From Gammaproteobacteria bacterium (lineage in GTDB: Bacteria; Pseudomonadota; Gammaproteobacteria; Pseudomonadales; Halieaceae), in assembly GCA_030427485.1 (NCBI GenBank), contig JAUICG010000001.1:310001-374000 (forward strand): a stretch of DNA of 64,000 nt, given 5' to 3'. Shown piece after piece: positions 11,082 through 20,729 of this stretch. Under the pieces are notes generated by a model. That model made no database searches. It had not been told where the DNA came from and saw only the letters and a list, made by a program, of their open reading frames with translations. How positions within the stretch are numbered: position 1 is the stretch's first letter; every line of letters starts with the position of its first letter. Position numbers and translations under genes: made by a program.

Positions 11082-12353
11082 TTGTTTTTTGACCGTCCCG
11101 ATTCGGGGGAACGCGCTGTGCTCGTTCACCTGAACCTCGCCAGTGAGTTGGAGCGCGAAGATCCTCGAGAGTTTGAGGAGCTCGTGTTATCCGCCGGAGG
11201 CGACCCGGTGGCCTATGTCATGGGCGCCAGGGGTGCGCCGCACCCGCGCACATTTGTCGGCAGCGGCAAGCTGGAAGAGATCCGCGCGCTGGTGCAGGCG
11301 GAGTGCGCGGAAATCGTGATGTTCAATCACGCGCTCAGCCCCAGCCAGGAGCGCAATCTGGAGAAGGAGTTACAGTGTCGGGTGTTGGACCGTACCGGCC
11401 TGATCCTGGATATCTTCGCCCAGCGCGCGCGTACCCATGAAGGTAAACTCCAGGTCGAACTCGCGCAACTGCAGCATGTATCGACGCGCCTGGTGCGCGG
11501 CTGGACCCACCTTGAGCGGCAGAAGGGTGGTATTGGTTTGCGCGGCCCGGGTGAGACGCAGCTGGAGACGGACCGCCGCCTGTTGCGCGCGCGTATAAAA
11601 TCCATTTCGGCCAGGCTGGAAAAGGTGCGCAAACAACGTGAGCAGGGGCGCCGATCCCGTGTCAGGGCGGAGATACCGACTGTTTCATTCGTTGGCTATA
11701 CGAATGCCGGTAAGTCCACACTGTTTAATCGCATCACCGAGTCCACCGTGTATGTGGCCGACCAGCTCTTCGCGACCCTGGATCCCACATTGCGCCGGGT
11801 GGCGCTGGAGAATGTCGGCCCGGTGGTGCTTGCCGATACGGTGGGGTTTATCTCGCACCTGCCGCATAAACTGGTCGAGGCATTCAAGGCGACACTGGAG
11901 GAAACCCTGAATGCTGACCTGCTGCTACATGTGGTGGATGCCGCCACCGCGGACAGGGACAGGAATATCGATCAGGTGCAGGATGTGCTGGCGGAGATCG
12001 GCGCTGAAGATATCCCCCAACTGCTGGTTTTCAACAAGCTGGATTTGCTGGAACAAGCGCCGCGACTGGAGCGCAATGCAGAGGGTAAACCGGAGCGGGT
12101 GTGGTTGAGCGCAGCCACTGGCGCGGGGAGTGACCTGTTGTTGCAGGCCATTGCGGAACTGGTGGGGCAGGACATGGTGTCGGAAGACTTGTACCTGGAG
12201 CCCGGTGAGGGCAGTCTGCGCGCTGCGCTGTACAGTCTGGGTGCGGTCGAGACCGAGGATTATGGGGATGACGGTGTCGCCCACCTGAGTGTGCGACTGC
12301 CACGCGCGGACTGGAATCGGCTGATGAAGAAGGGGCCGGAGCCGCTGTTTTAG
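11082..12353 (+). CDS. hflX: GTPase HflX
   Basis: A ribosome-associated GTPase that splits stalled or heat-damaged ribosomes. The N-terminal HflX domain includes GARGAPHPRTFVGSGKLEEI, in parts, and ALSPSQERNLE. The linker motif RGWTHLERQKGGIGLRGPGE is diagnostic, and the GTPase motifs are GYTNAGKST, DTVGFI and NKLD. Start is a TTG at 11082 preceded by AAGAGG; this gives the expected N-terminus (FFDRPDSGERAVLVHL), and no ATG fits. It lies 55 bases after hfq and belongs to the same cluster. Confidence 0.96.
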   Translation: MFFDRPDSGERAVLVHLNLASELEREDPREFEELVLSAGGDPVAYVMGARGAPHPRTFVGSGKLEEIRALVQAECAEIVMFNHALSPSQERNLEKELQCRVLDRTGLILDIFAQRARTHEGKLQVELAQLQHVSTRLVRGWTHLERQKGGIGLRGPGETQLETDRRLLRARIKSISARLEKVRKQREQGRRSRVRAEIPTVSFVGYTNAGKSTLFNRITESTVYVADQLFATLDPTLRRVALENVGPVVLADTVGFISHLPHKLVEAFKATLEETLNADLLLHVVDAATADRDRNIDQVQDVLAEIGAEDIPQLLVFNKLDLLEQAPRLERNAEGKPERVWLSAATGAGSDLLLQAIAELVGQDMVSEDLYLEPGEGSLRAALYSLGAVETEDYGDDGVAHLSVRLPRADWNRLMKKGPEPLF

Positions 12354-12435
12354 TGGTGGGTTTGCGCAAGGGCCGTGCACGTGGCCCTGGCGGAAATTTG
12401 ATAGACTGTTTTCGGGAAAGAACTAGGAGTTGGTT

Positions 12436-13590
12436 ATGGCCTGGAATGAACCGGGTGGTGGTAACAATAAACCAAAGGACCCATGGGGTGGCGGCGATCA
12501 AGGCCCCCCCGATCTCGATGAGGCGCTGAAAAAATTACAGGCCAAGATGGGAGGCCTGTTTGGTGGCGGCTCCTCCTCTGGTAGCGGGGGGTCGTCGGGC
12601 CTTTCGGGATCGGCGATCGGCGTATTGCTCGTGGTGGCGCTGGTGATCTGGGCGGCGATGGGTTTTTACCAGGTTGACCAACAGGAGCGTGGAGTAGTGC
12701 TGCGTTTTGGTAAGTACATCGATACCGTACAGCCGGGGTTGCAATGGAATCCCCCGTTGATCGACGAGGTCACGCTGTTGAATATCACCAAGGTTCGTTC
12801 GGTGAGTTTTCGCGAAATCATGCTGACCCAGGATGAAAACATCGTCGAGGTGAAACTCTCGACGCAGTACGTGATCGATGACCCGGTAAACTTTGTGCTC
12901 AAGGTACGTGATCCTGAGCGCTCACTGCAGCATGCAGCGCAGAGCGCTTTACGCCATGTCGTGGGCGGCGCCAGTATGGACATGGTGCTCACCGAGGGCC
13001 GTGCGCAAATCGCACTGGACGTGCAACAGCGCCTTCAGGATTACCTCAATATCTACCAGACAGGCATCCTGGTCAGCAAGGTGACGATTGACGAGTCAAA
13101 GCCGCCGACACAGGTTCAGGCCGCATTCGACGATGTGATCAAGGCGCGCGAGGACGAGGAGAGGCTGCAGAATGAGGCGCAGGCCTACGCCAATGGAATT
13201 GTCCCCGAGGCGCGTGGTAGCGCGCAACGCCAGATCGAGGAAGCCAGCGCCTACAAGGAGCAGGTGATCGCCAACGCCCAGGGTGAGGCGGAGCGCTTCA
13301 GCGCCCTGTTGGCCGAGTACCGCAAGTCACCCGCCGTGACGCGCGAGCGTTTGTATCTGGATGCGGTGCAATCTGTGCTCAGCCAGACCAACAAGGTAAT
13401 GGTCGATGTCGAAGGCGGTAATAATGTGATGTACCTGCCGCTGGACAAACTGGCCGAACAGAGCCAGCGCAGCACTGGTCCGGGTGAGCTCAAGATAGAC
13501 AGCTCCAACATTCGTGAATTGACCAATGCCGTCACCGAGCAGTTGCGTCGCGACGCCGCTGTGAGCGACGGTCGCAGGGGAGGGCGCTAG
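12436..13590 (+). CDS. hflK: FtsH protease modulator HflK
   Basis: An SPFH-domain membrane protein that with HflC encloses and regulates FtsH. The 384-residue chain opens MAWNEPGGGNNKPKDPWGG and has a Gly/Ser-rich stretch (about 45-60), one membrane segment (about 62-80) and then the SPFH domain (GFYQVDQQERGVVLRFGKY). ATG at 12436 is chosen over the in-frame TTG at 12430 because AGGAG at 12425-12429 is correctly spaced. It is followed by hflC after two bases. Confidence 0.96.
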   Translation: MAWNEPGGGNNKPKDPWGGGDQGPPDLDEALKKLQAKMGGLFGGGSSSGSGGSSGLSGSAIGVLLVVALVIWAAMGFYQVDQQERGVVLRFGKYIDTVQPGLQWNPPLIDEVTLLNITKVRSVSFREIMLTQDENIVEVKLSTQYVIDDPVNFVLKVRDPERSLQHAAQSALRHVVGGASMDMVLTEGRAQIALDVQQRLQDYLNIYQTGILVSKVTIDESKPPTQVQAAFDDVIKAREDEERLQNEAQAYANGIVPEARGSAQRQIEEASAYKEQVIANAQGEAERFSALLAEYRKSPAVTRERLYLDAVQSVLSQTNKVMVDVEGGNNVMYLPLDKLAEQSQRSTGPGELKIDSSNIRELTNAVTEQLRRDAAVSDGRRGGR

Positions 13591-13592
13591 TC

Positions 13593-14489
13593 ATGTCCGG
13601 ACGCAATGTAACCATCATTTTCTTCGTTCTGGCTGTGGTGCTGCTGTTGGGCAACTCGCTGTATGTTATTAAAGAAACCGAGCGAGGTGTGTTGCTGCAG
13701 TTCGGGGAGGTAGTCAACCCGGACTTGAAACCCGGCCTGCATATCAAGATTCCCTTTGTGAACAACGTGCGCAAGTTCGACGGCCGGGTACTCACGGTGG
13801 ATTCAACGCCCGAGCGCTACTTTACCCAGGAAAAGAAAGCGCTCATCGTGGATTCCTATGCCAAGTTCAAGGTGGCGGACACGGAGAAATACTACACCGC
13901 AACCAATGGCGAGGAGTCGCGCGCGATGGGCTTGCTGTCACAGCGCATCAATGACGGCCTGCGCAACCAGGTCGCGGTACGCACCATTCAGGAAGTGGTG
14001 TCAGGTGAACGCGACGAGTTGATGGAAGCGCTTACCGAAGAACTCAATCTCGTCGCGCGGGAAGGGCTGGGTGTCGAAATCGTTGACGTGCGGGTGAAAC
14101 AGATCGATTTGCCTCCGGACGTATCCGAGTCTGTATACCGGCGCATGAATGCCGAACGTGAAAAGGAAGCCCGCGAGCACCGTTCACAGGGGCAGGAACT
14201 CGGCGAGGGTATTCGCGCCGCCGCTGATCGCGAAGTGACGGTGTTGAAAGCGAATGCCTATCGCGATTCAGAATTGATTCGCGGTGAGGGCGATGCCGCC
14301 GCCACCGCGATCTATGCCGAGGCCTTTAATGCGGACCCGGAGTTCTACGCGTTTACCCGCAGTCTCAGGGCCTACCAGGACGCTTTCCAGGGCAACGGTG
14401 ATATTATGCTGGTGCAACCCGACAGCGAGTTTTTCCGCTACCTGAAGGATTCCGATGGCGGGAAGCGTGAGGCCAGGGCGGCGGACTAG
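13593..14489 (+). CDS. hflC: FtsH protease modulator HflC
   Basis: The SPFH partner of HflK. A single N-terminal membrane segment (about 7-23) precedes YVIKETERGVLLQFGEVV and the Band 7 domain, which includes VDSYAKFKVADTEKYY and GVEIVDVRVKQIDLP. It ends in a coiled region rich in Glu, Arg and Ala. Length 298 is close to that of other gammaproteobacteria. It begins two bases after the hflK stop, so co-translation is likely. Confidence 0.96.
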   Translation: MSGRNVTIIFFVLAVVLLLGNSLYVIKETERGVLLQFGEVVNPDLKPGLHIKIPFVNNVRKFDGRVLTVDSTPERYFTQEKKALIVDSYAKFKVADTEKYYTATNGEESRAMGLLSQRINDGLRNQVAVRTIQEVVSGERDELMEALTEELNLVAREGLGVEIVDVRVKQIDLPPDVSESVYRRMNAEREKEAREHRSQGQELGEGIRAAADREVTVLKANAYRDSELIRGEGDAAATAIYAEAFNADPEFYAFTRSLRAYQDAFQGNGDIMLVQPDSEFFRYLKDSDGGKREARAAD

Positions 14490-14571
14490 AGCGCCCGCTC
14501 CATCCTCCGCTTCCCCGGCAGCGCGGGAGAGTGGTGGGACATTTTTTTGAGCGTGTGATCCCGGAGAGCGT

Positions 14572-14763
14572 GTGGATTTTTGGCAAGTACTTCCTGTCGC
14601 CGTGGCGCTGGTATTTATCATCGAGGGCATGTTGCCGTTCATCAGTCCTGATCGCTGGCGGGCTATGCTGACGATGGCGGAGCAAATGGATGATCGCGTG
14701 ATTCGCAACGTCGGCCTCGGCAGTATGCTGTTCGGCGTCGTGGTTTTGTATCTGGTGCATTAG
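14572..14763 (+). CDS. DUF2065 (YjeT-like) small membrane protein
   Basis: A 63-residue protein with two predicted membrane segments (about 4-20 and 44-61), matching the YjeT/DUF2065 family found after hflC in many gammaproteobacteria. Function is unknown. It starts with GTG at 14572; GGAG at 14563-14566 has good spacing. A run of seven T at about 14552 lies upstream, but I could not build a convincing stem before it, so I do not call a terminator there. Confidence 0.85.
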   Translation: MDFWQVLPVAVALVFIIEGMLPFISPDRWRAMLTMAEQMDDRVIRNVGLGSMLFGVVVLYLVH

Positions 14764-14770
14764 GAACGAG

Positions 14771-15952
14771 ATGGCTACAGTAGATCACTGGCAACTTCCC
14801 GACGGCATGGAAGAGGTGCTTCCGGCACAGGCTGAATCCGTGGAAGCCCTGCGCCGTGTGCTGCTGGACCTGTACCGTAGCTGGGGGTACCGCCTGGTGA
14901 TACCTCCGCTGGCGGAGTTTACCGAATCGCTTCTGGTGGGTCTGGGAGAAGACCTGGATTTGCTCACTTTCAAACTGACAGATCAGCTCAGCGGTCGCAC
15001 TCTGGGGATTCGCGCCGATATTACGCCGCAGGTGGCGCGCATTGACGCGCACAGCCTGGCGGAAGAAGGGGTAAGCCGCTTGTGCTATGCGGGATCTACC
15101 CTGCACACCCGCCCGAAGTCGCTGCTGGCGTCGCGTTCGCCGATCCAGCTGGGTGCCGAACTCTACGGTGATGACAGCCTGGGCGCGGATGTGGAGATTG
15201 TGCGCTTGATGTTGGCGACCCTGGCGTCGGTCGGACTCTCCGGGGTTACCCTGGATCTCGGGCATGTGGGTATCTATGAGGCGGTGCTGGCGAAAGCCGG
15301 GCTGAGCACGGATCAGGAAAAAACAGTGTTCGATGCGCTGCAGCGCAAATCCGTACCGGATTTGCGCCTGGCCCTCGCGGACGTGGAGCCGTCCATCGCC
15401 ACTCTGATTATCGCCCTGGTGGATTTGCACGGTGACGAGACGGTATTGCACGCGGCCCGGGAGCTATTTGCCGAGTCGGTACCCGACGCGTTGGCGGGGG
15501 TTGACGCGCTGCAGGAGGTTGCCATTGAAGTTCGCCGGCAGTTGCCGGACCTGGATATTTATTTCGATCTGGCCGAATTGCGCGGCTATCATTATCACAC
15601 GGGCCTCGTTTTTGCCGCCTATGTGGCGGGCAGCGGCCAGGCCCTGGCTAATGGCGGCCGCTACAATGATGTTGGTGCCGTGTATGGCAGGGCGAGGCCG
15701 GCCACTGGATTCAACACCGACCTGAAAGCACTGGTGGCATTGTTGCCGATGGCGCCCGCGGGCGCTGGCGCCATTAGCATGCCGGACGTGGACGATCCCT
15801 CTTTGGACCAGAAGGTGCGGGCACTGAGAGCGGCGGGAGAGGTTGTAATCAATAACCTTTCGGGCAAGCCCGATCCGCGCTGCGACCGCGAACTTGTTGA
15901 ACAGGGTGAACAGTGGCTGGTGCAGCCGCTGGATACCGATGACCGTGCGTAG
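14771..15952 (+). CDS. hisZ: ATP phosphoribosyltransferase regulatory subunit HisZ
   Basis: A HisRS-like protein that, with short-form HisG, makes the first enzyme of histidine synthesis. The 393 residues cover a class II aminoacyl-tRNA-synthetase-like core (LPDGMEEVLPAQA, GIRADITPQVARID, FDLAELRGYHYHTGLVF). It lacks the anticodon-binding domain of true HisRS. The position between hflC/yjeT and purA is the conserved one for this gene. The matching hisG is not in the window. Confidence 0.94.
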   Translation: MATVDHWQLPDGMEEVLPAQAESVEALRRVLLDLYRSWGYRLVIPPLAEFTESLLVGLGEDLDLLTFKLTDQLSGRTLGIRADITPQVARIDAHSLAEEGVSRLCYAGSTLHTRPKSLLASRSPIQLGAELYGDDSLGADVEIVRLMLATLASVGLSGVTLDLGHVGIYEAVLAKAGLSTDQEKTVFDALQRKSVPDLRLALADVEPSIATLIIALVDLHGDETVLHAARELFAESVPDALAGVDALQEVAIEVRRQLPDLDIYFDLAELRGYHYHTGLVFAAYVAGSGQALANGGRYNDVGAVYGRARPATGFNTDLKALVALLPMAPAGAGAISMPDVDDPSLDQKVRALRAAGEVVINNLSGKPDPRCDRELVEQGEQWLVQPLDTDDRA

Positions 15953-15994
15953 GTAATCACTGGCGCGCATTTCCCTATCAGCTTCAAAACATGA

Positions 15995-17299
<1,305 letters not shown>

Positions 17300-17371
17300 T
17301 CCGTATGCCGGGAGATCATCCGCCGCGAGAACGATAATAACTGATTGCGCCAGGGAGGAAGTGAAAACACG

Positions 17372-18313
17372 ATGCATCTGAGAAAACGTGTACTGGTAAC
17401 GGGGGGAGCGGGTTTTCTGGGCTCGCATCTGTGCCGTCGCCTGGTCAGCGAAGGACATGACGTTATTTGTGCGGATAACTTTTTCACTGGAATAAAGGAC
17501 AACATAGTCGAGTTGCTGACCCGGCCGAACTTTGAGCTGCTCCGCCACGACATTACCTTCCCGTTGTACGTCGAAGTGGACGAAATTTACAATCTGGCAT
17601 GTCCGGCTTCACCCATTCACTACCAGCATGATCCCGTGCAAACCACCAAGACCAGTGTACACGGCGCGATCAACATGCTGGGTTTGGCCAAGCGCACGGG
17701 CGCCCGGATACTCCAGGCCTCCACCAGCGAGGTGTATGGGGACCCGCAGATTCATCCGCAACACGAGGCCTACTGGGGGCACGTCAACCCGATCGGCGAG
17801 CGATCCTGCTACGACGAGGGTAAACGCTGCGCCGAGACACTGTTTTTCGATTACTACCGGCAGCACCGGTTGCGCATCAAAGTGGCGCGGATTTTCAATA
17901 CCTACGGCCCCAATATGCATCCCAATGACGGCAGGGTCGTTTCAAATTTCATCATGCAGGCGCTGCGCGGTGAGCCAATTACCATTTTTGGCGATGGTTC
18001 GCAGACGCGTTCATTCTGCTACGTGGACGATCTCATTGAAGGGTTTATCCGTTTGATGGCTACCGGTGATAATGTCACCGGCCCGATAAATCTGGGGAAT
18101 CCCAATGAATTCACGATTCGGGAGTTGGCCGAGAAGGTGATAGAGCTGACTGGATCAGATTCGCGCCTGGTCTGGCGGCCGCTACCTAACGACGACCCCA
18201 TGCAGCGCCAGCCCAATATCGAGCTGGCAAAATCAACACTGAACTGGGAGCCCAGGATTGAGCTTGAACAAGGTTTGCGTCTGGCAATCGAGTATTTCAA
18301 GACGATGCTTTGA
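17372..18313 (+). CDS. UDP-glucuronate decarboxylase (UXS-like)
   Basis: An NAD-dependent short-chain dehydrogenase/reductase of 313 residues that should convert UDP-glucuronate to UDP-xylose. Rossmann motif GGAGFLGSH is near the N-terminus. Characteristic UXS segments are [33 protein letters not shown] (with the YxxxK pair) and [20 protein letters not shown] at 17372 is preferred to the upstream in-frame codon at 17345, and GGGAGGAA at 17353-17360 precedes it. It would use the product of the Ugd gene at 47155-48459, about 30 kb away in the same locus. Confidence 0.9.
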   Translation: MHLRKRVLVTGGAGFLGSHLCRRLVSEGHDVICADNFFTGIKDNIVELLTRPNFELLRHDITFPLYVEVDEIYNLACPASPIHYQHDPVQTTKTSVHGAINMLGLAKRTGARILQASTSEVYGDPQIHPQHEAYWGHVNPIGERSCYDEGKRCAETLFFDYYRQHRLRIKVARIFNTYGPNMHPNDGRVVSNFIMQALRGEPITIFGDGSQTRSFCYVDDLIEGFIRLMATGDNVTGPINLGNPNEFTIRELAEKVIELTGSDSRLVWRPLPNDDPMQRQPNIELAKSTLNWEPRIELEQGLRLAIEYFKTML

Positions 18314-18438
18314 GTTGATCAGCAGGCGGCCGGATCCGGCTGCGATGATCGTTTACCGGGCGTGGACTGTTTCGATCGTGCCGGTTCGCTACAATTCAGG
18401 GTTCCCAGCGGGAGATTTTCACAGAAGAGTGCAGTGAG

Positions 18439-19461
18439 GTGTTGGGTCTTCAAATTCTCTTTGCGGCGCTGCTGATAACCCGAATTTCGGTGAGCATCGG
18501 CGCCCGTGTGGGCCTCGTGGACGGCCCCAGTGCGCGCAAGCAACACCAGGGACAGGTGCCCCTGACTGGCGGCATAGCGGTGTTTACCACGCTGGTGTTT
18601 GGCGTATTTGTATTGGGCATAGCGCCCTATACCTACTCAATGCTGGTGATTGCCTGCGCGGTATTCCTTATCGGAGTCTTTGATGATTTCCGCCACATCA
18701 GCGCGGGCGCGAGGCTGCTACTGGAGTTTGCCAGCGGAATCCTGCTGGCCACATTTGGAAACATCGCCATTACCAACGTGGGAAACCTGCTCGCACTGGG
18801 TGATATTCCGCTGCTGTTGATGACAATCCCGTTATCTGCACTCGCGGTAGCGGGTTTAAGCAATGCGTTCAACATGATAGACGGCATCGACGGTTTGGCC
18901 GCCAGCACAATCTCCCTGCCCCTGCTGGTGCTGTATCTCCTCGCCGCGCAGGCAGGTCACCCCATGGCCAATACCCTGCTGTTGATGTTGATACCGCTGG
19001 CCGTTTTCCTGCTCTTCAACCTGGGGCCCAACAACCGCCTGTTACCCAAAATGTTTCTCGGCGACGCCGGCAGCGTTACGCTCGGTTTCCTGGTAACGGC
19101 CTCGCTGGTGTTTTTCTCCCAGGGTGACAACGCCCTGATCAAGCCGGTGACGGCGCTGTGGCTGGTCACCCTGCCATTGATGGATATGCTGGCTACCATG
19201 CTGCGCCGCTACCGGCGAGGGCAGAGCCTGGTGAAGGCAGATCGCTCTCACCTGCACCACACCCTGTTGGACAGGGGCCTGGGGCGAAGACTGACCCTCA
19301 TCCTGCTGATCGGCTACGCGACGCTTTGCGCGGCAGTGGGCGTGCTGCTGGAAGAACTGCCCGAGTACCTCAGCCTGCTTTGCTACTTCCTGTTGTTCTG
19401 CGCCCATTGCTGGTACGTGGTCAACGCGGACCGCATCGGTAGACCTGAAACAAGTCGTTAA
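18439..19461 (+). CDS. WecA-like undecaprenyl-phosphate sugar-1-phosphate transferase
   Basis: A polytopic membrane enzyme of the MraY/WecA family that would prime polysaccharide synthesis by placing a HexNAc-1-phosphate on undecaprenyl phosphate. Visible motifs are DGPSARKQHQGQVPLTGG, FDDFRH, NAFNMIDGIDGLA (Asp-rich), FLGDAGSVTLGF and the cytoplasmic RSHLHHTLLDRGLG. Length 340 is typical. Start is GTG at 18439 after TGAGGT. The exact sugar (GlcNAc or another) is not decided by sequence. Confidence 0.9.
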   Translation: MLGLQILFAALLITRISVSIGARVGLVDGPSARKQHQGQVPLTGGIAVFTTLVFGVFVLGIAPYTYSMLVIACAVFLIGVFDDFRHISAGARLLLEFASGILLATFGNIAITNVGNLLALGDIPLLLMTIPLSALAVAGLSNAFNMIDGIDGLAASTISLPLLVLYLLAAQAGHPMANTLLLMLIPLAVFLLFNLGPNNRLLPKMFLGDAGSVTLGFLVTASLVFFSQGDNALIKPVTALWLVTLPLMDMLATMLRRYRRGQSLVKADRSHLHHTLLDRGLGRRLTLILLIGYATLCAAVGVLLEELPEYLSLLCYFLLFCAHCWYVVNADRIGRPETSR

Positions 19462-19679
19462 AACCCGGTTCACTTCAAGGCGCCGCCGGATTGATCAGGG
19501 TTGACTTAAATTGTGACGCAGTCCTCATTATTCCGTGTTGTCGACTTTAAGGGCTATGCTAAGCTCAAATTCAGGATGGCAGTCTTGTCGATGTCGGAGC
19601 GGTGAATTGAGTGCTGCCAACCGCTCGCAAGCGCGATCAGGGATGTCGCGTGCTCGCCTAATCGATCTTGGAGTAACGG

Positions 19680-20336
19680 GTGGACGAAAAAGAGCTTGGT
19701 GAACGGTTTTGCGACCTGTGGCGGGACTGTGGCGGCATAAATGCGGACCGGGTATGGCAAAAGTTATGTTCGCATTACAGGGAACCACACCGTTTCTACC
19801 ACACGCTGGCGCATATAGCCCACTGCCTGGGTCAGCTTGACCTTGCCCGCGAGCATATCGCTGAATTCAATGCCACTGAGATGGCGATATGGTTTCACGA
19901 TGTCATTTATCACTACGGCGCCAAGGATAATGAAATTCTCAGCGTTGCCTATTTCAGGGACGAGGCCGGGACGGCGATGCCGGCTGATTTCGTCGACAGG
20001 GTTTCCGAGTTTATTATTGCCACGCAGCATACCGGGCCCGCCGGGGATGCTGCCATCGCTTATGTGGTTGACATAGACTTGTCGGGTTTCGGGTTGCCCT
20101 GGGAGGGTTATCTGGCTGATTCAAACTCCCTGCGCCATGAGGCCGAGGGCGTGAATGATGAGCAGTATTACCTGGGGAAACTGCGCTTTTTAACTGAATT
20201 GCAACGCTGGCCCAGTCTGTACCAGTCACCGTTTTTCAAAAACCGCCTCGAAGCCAACGCGCAATCCAATATTGCCCGCTACACCGACGATTTACGCCAA
20301 CAGGGCTTCGGTCAAGCCGCTACCTCCCAAGCCTAG
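19680..20336 (+). CDS. HD-domain metal-dependent hydrolase-like protein
   Basis: A 218-residue HD-like protein with metal-binding residues in FYHTLAHI, WFHDVIYHYG and YVVDIDLSGFG. Related proteins are often mislabelled as receptor subunits; no substrate is known. Start is a GTG at 19680. Its last 17 bases overlap the convergent zinc-ribbon gene. The 218 bases before it contain no gene I can support. Confidence 0.7.
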   Translation: MDEKELGERFCDLWRDCGGINADRVWQKLCSHYREPHRFYHTLAHIAHCLGQLDLAREHIAEFNATEMAIWFHDVIYHYGAKDNEILSVAYFRDEAGTAMPADFVDRVSEFIIATQHTGPAGDAAIAYVVDIDLSGFGLPWEGYLADSNSLRHEAEGVNDEQYYLGKLRFLTELQRWPSLYQSPFFKNRLEANAQSNIARYTDDLRQQGFGQAATSQA

Positions 20337-20700
20337 TCAGCAGGTGCCGCACGTGGTCCATCAGGGTCACGGATTTCATGTTCGTCAGTTCACCCGCGTC
20401 GAGGAACACGCCGTCGCAGTCGGGACAGCTATCCAGGGTAATATGCGCCTGCTCCTGGTCCTGGACACGGTCCAGCGTGGCGCCGCACTCGGGACAGTTG
20501 ATGTCCCTCATGGTGTTCTGCTGCGCCCCGAGTGACGCGCTGCCGCGATCCAGTACGACGTCTGAGAGCCACTCGTCACGCAAGCGTTGCAATGTTTGCC
20601 ACTTGCAGAACAGCCCGCTGCATCCGGTGCAACGCCTGACCTCAATATCGGCACCGAACTCAACCGCCTCCATCGGCTCGCGACATTTGGGGCAATCCAT
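20320..20700 (-). CDS. Double zinc-ribbon protein (TFIIB-type)
   Basis: A 126-residue protein with two zinc ribbons, CPKC/CTGC near the N-terminus and CPEC/CPDC near residue 75-105. The second unit ends CDGVFLDAGEL, typical of the zf-TFIIB family. The frame stays open far upstream, but that part is antisense-like. The ATG at 20700 has AAGGAG seven bases away. It follows the SulP gene after 29 bases and may be the last gene of that operon. Function unknown. Confidence 0.8.
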   Translation of the reverse strand: MDCPKCREPMEAVEFGADIEVRRCTGCSGLFCKWQTLQRLRDEWLSDVVLDRGSASLGAQQNTMRDINCPECGATLDRVQDQEQAHITLDSCPDCDGVFLDAGELTNMKSVTLMDHVRHLLTRLGR

Positions 20701-20729
20701 AGTCAGTCTCCTTTTTGCGGTATTTTCTC

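Noticed and set aside
14540..14558. T-run after hflC as a terminator
   Set aside because: No stable stem immediately upstream; the following genes keep the same strand and order.
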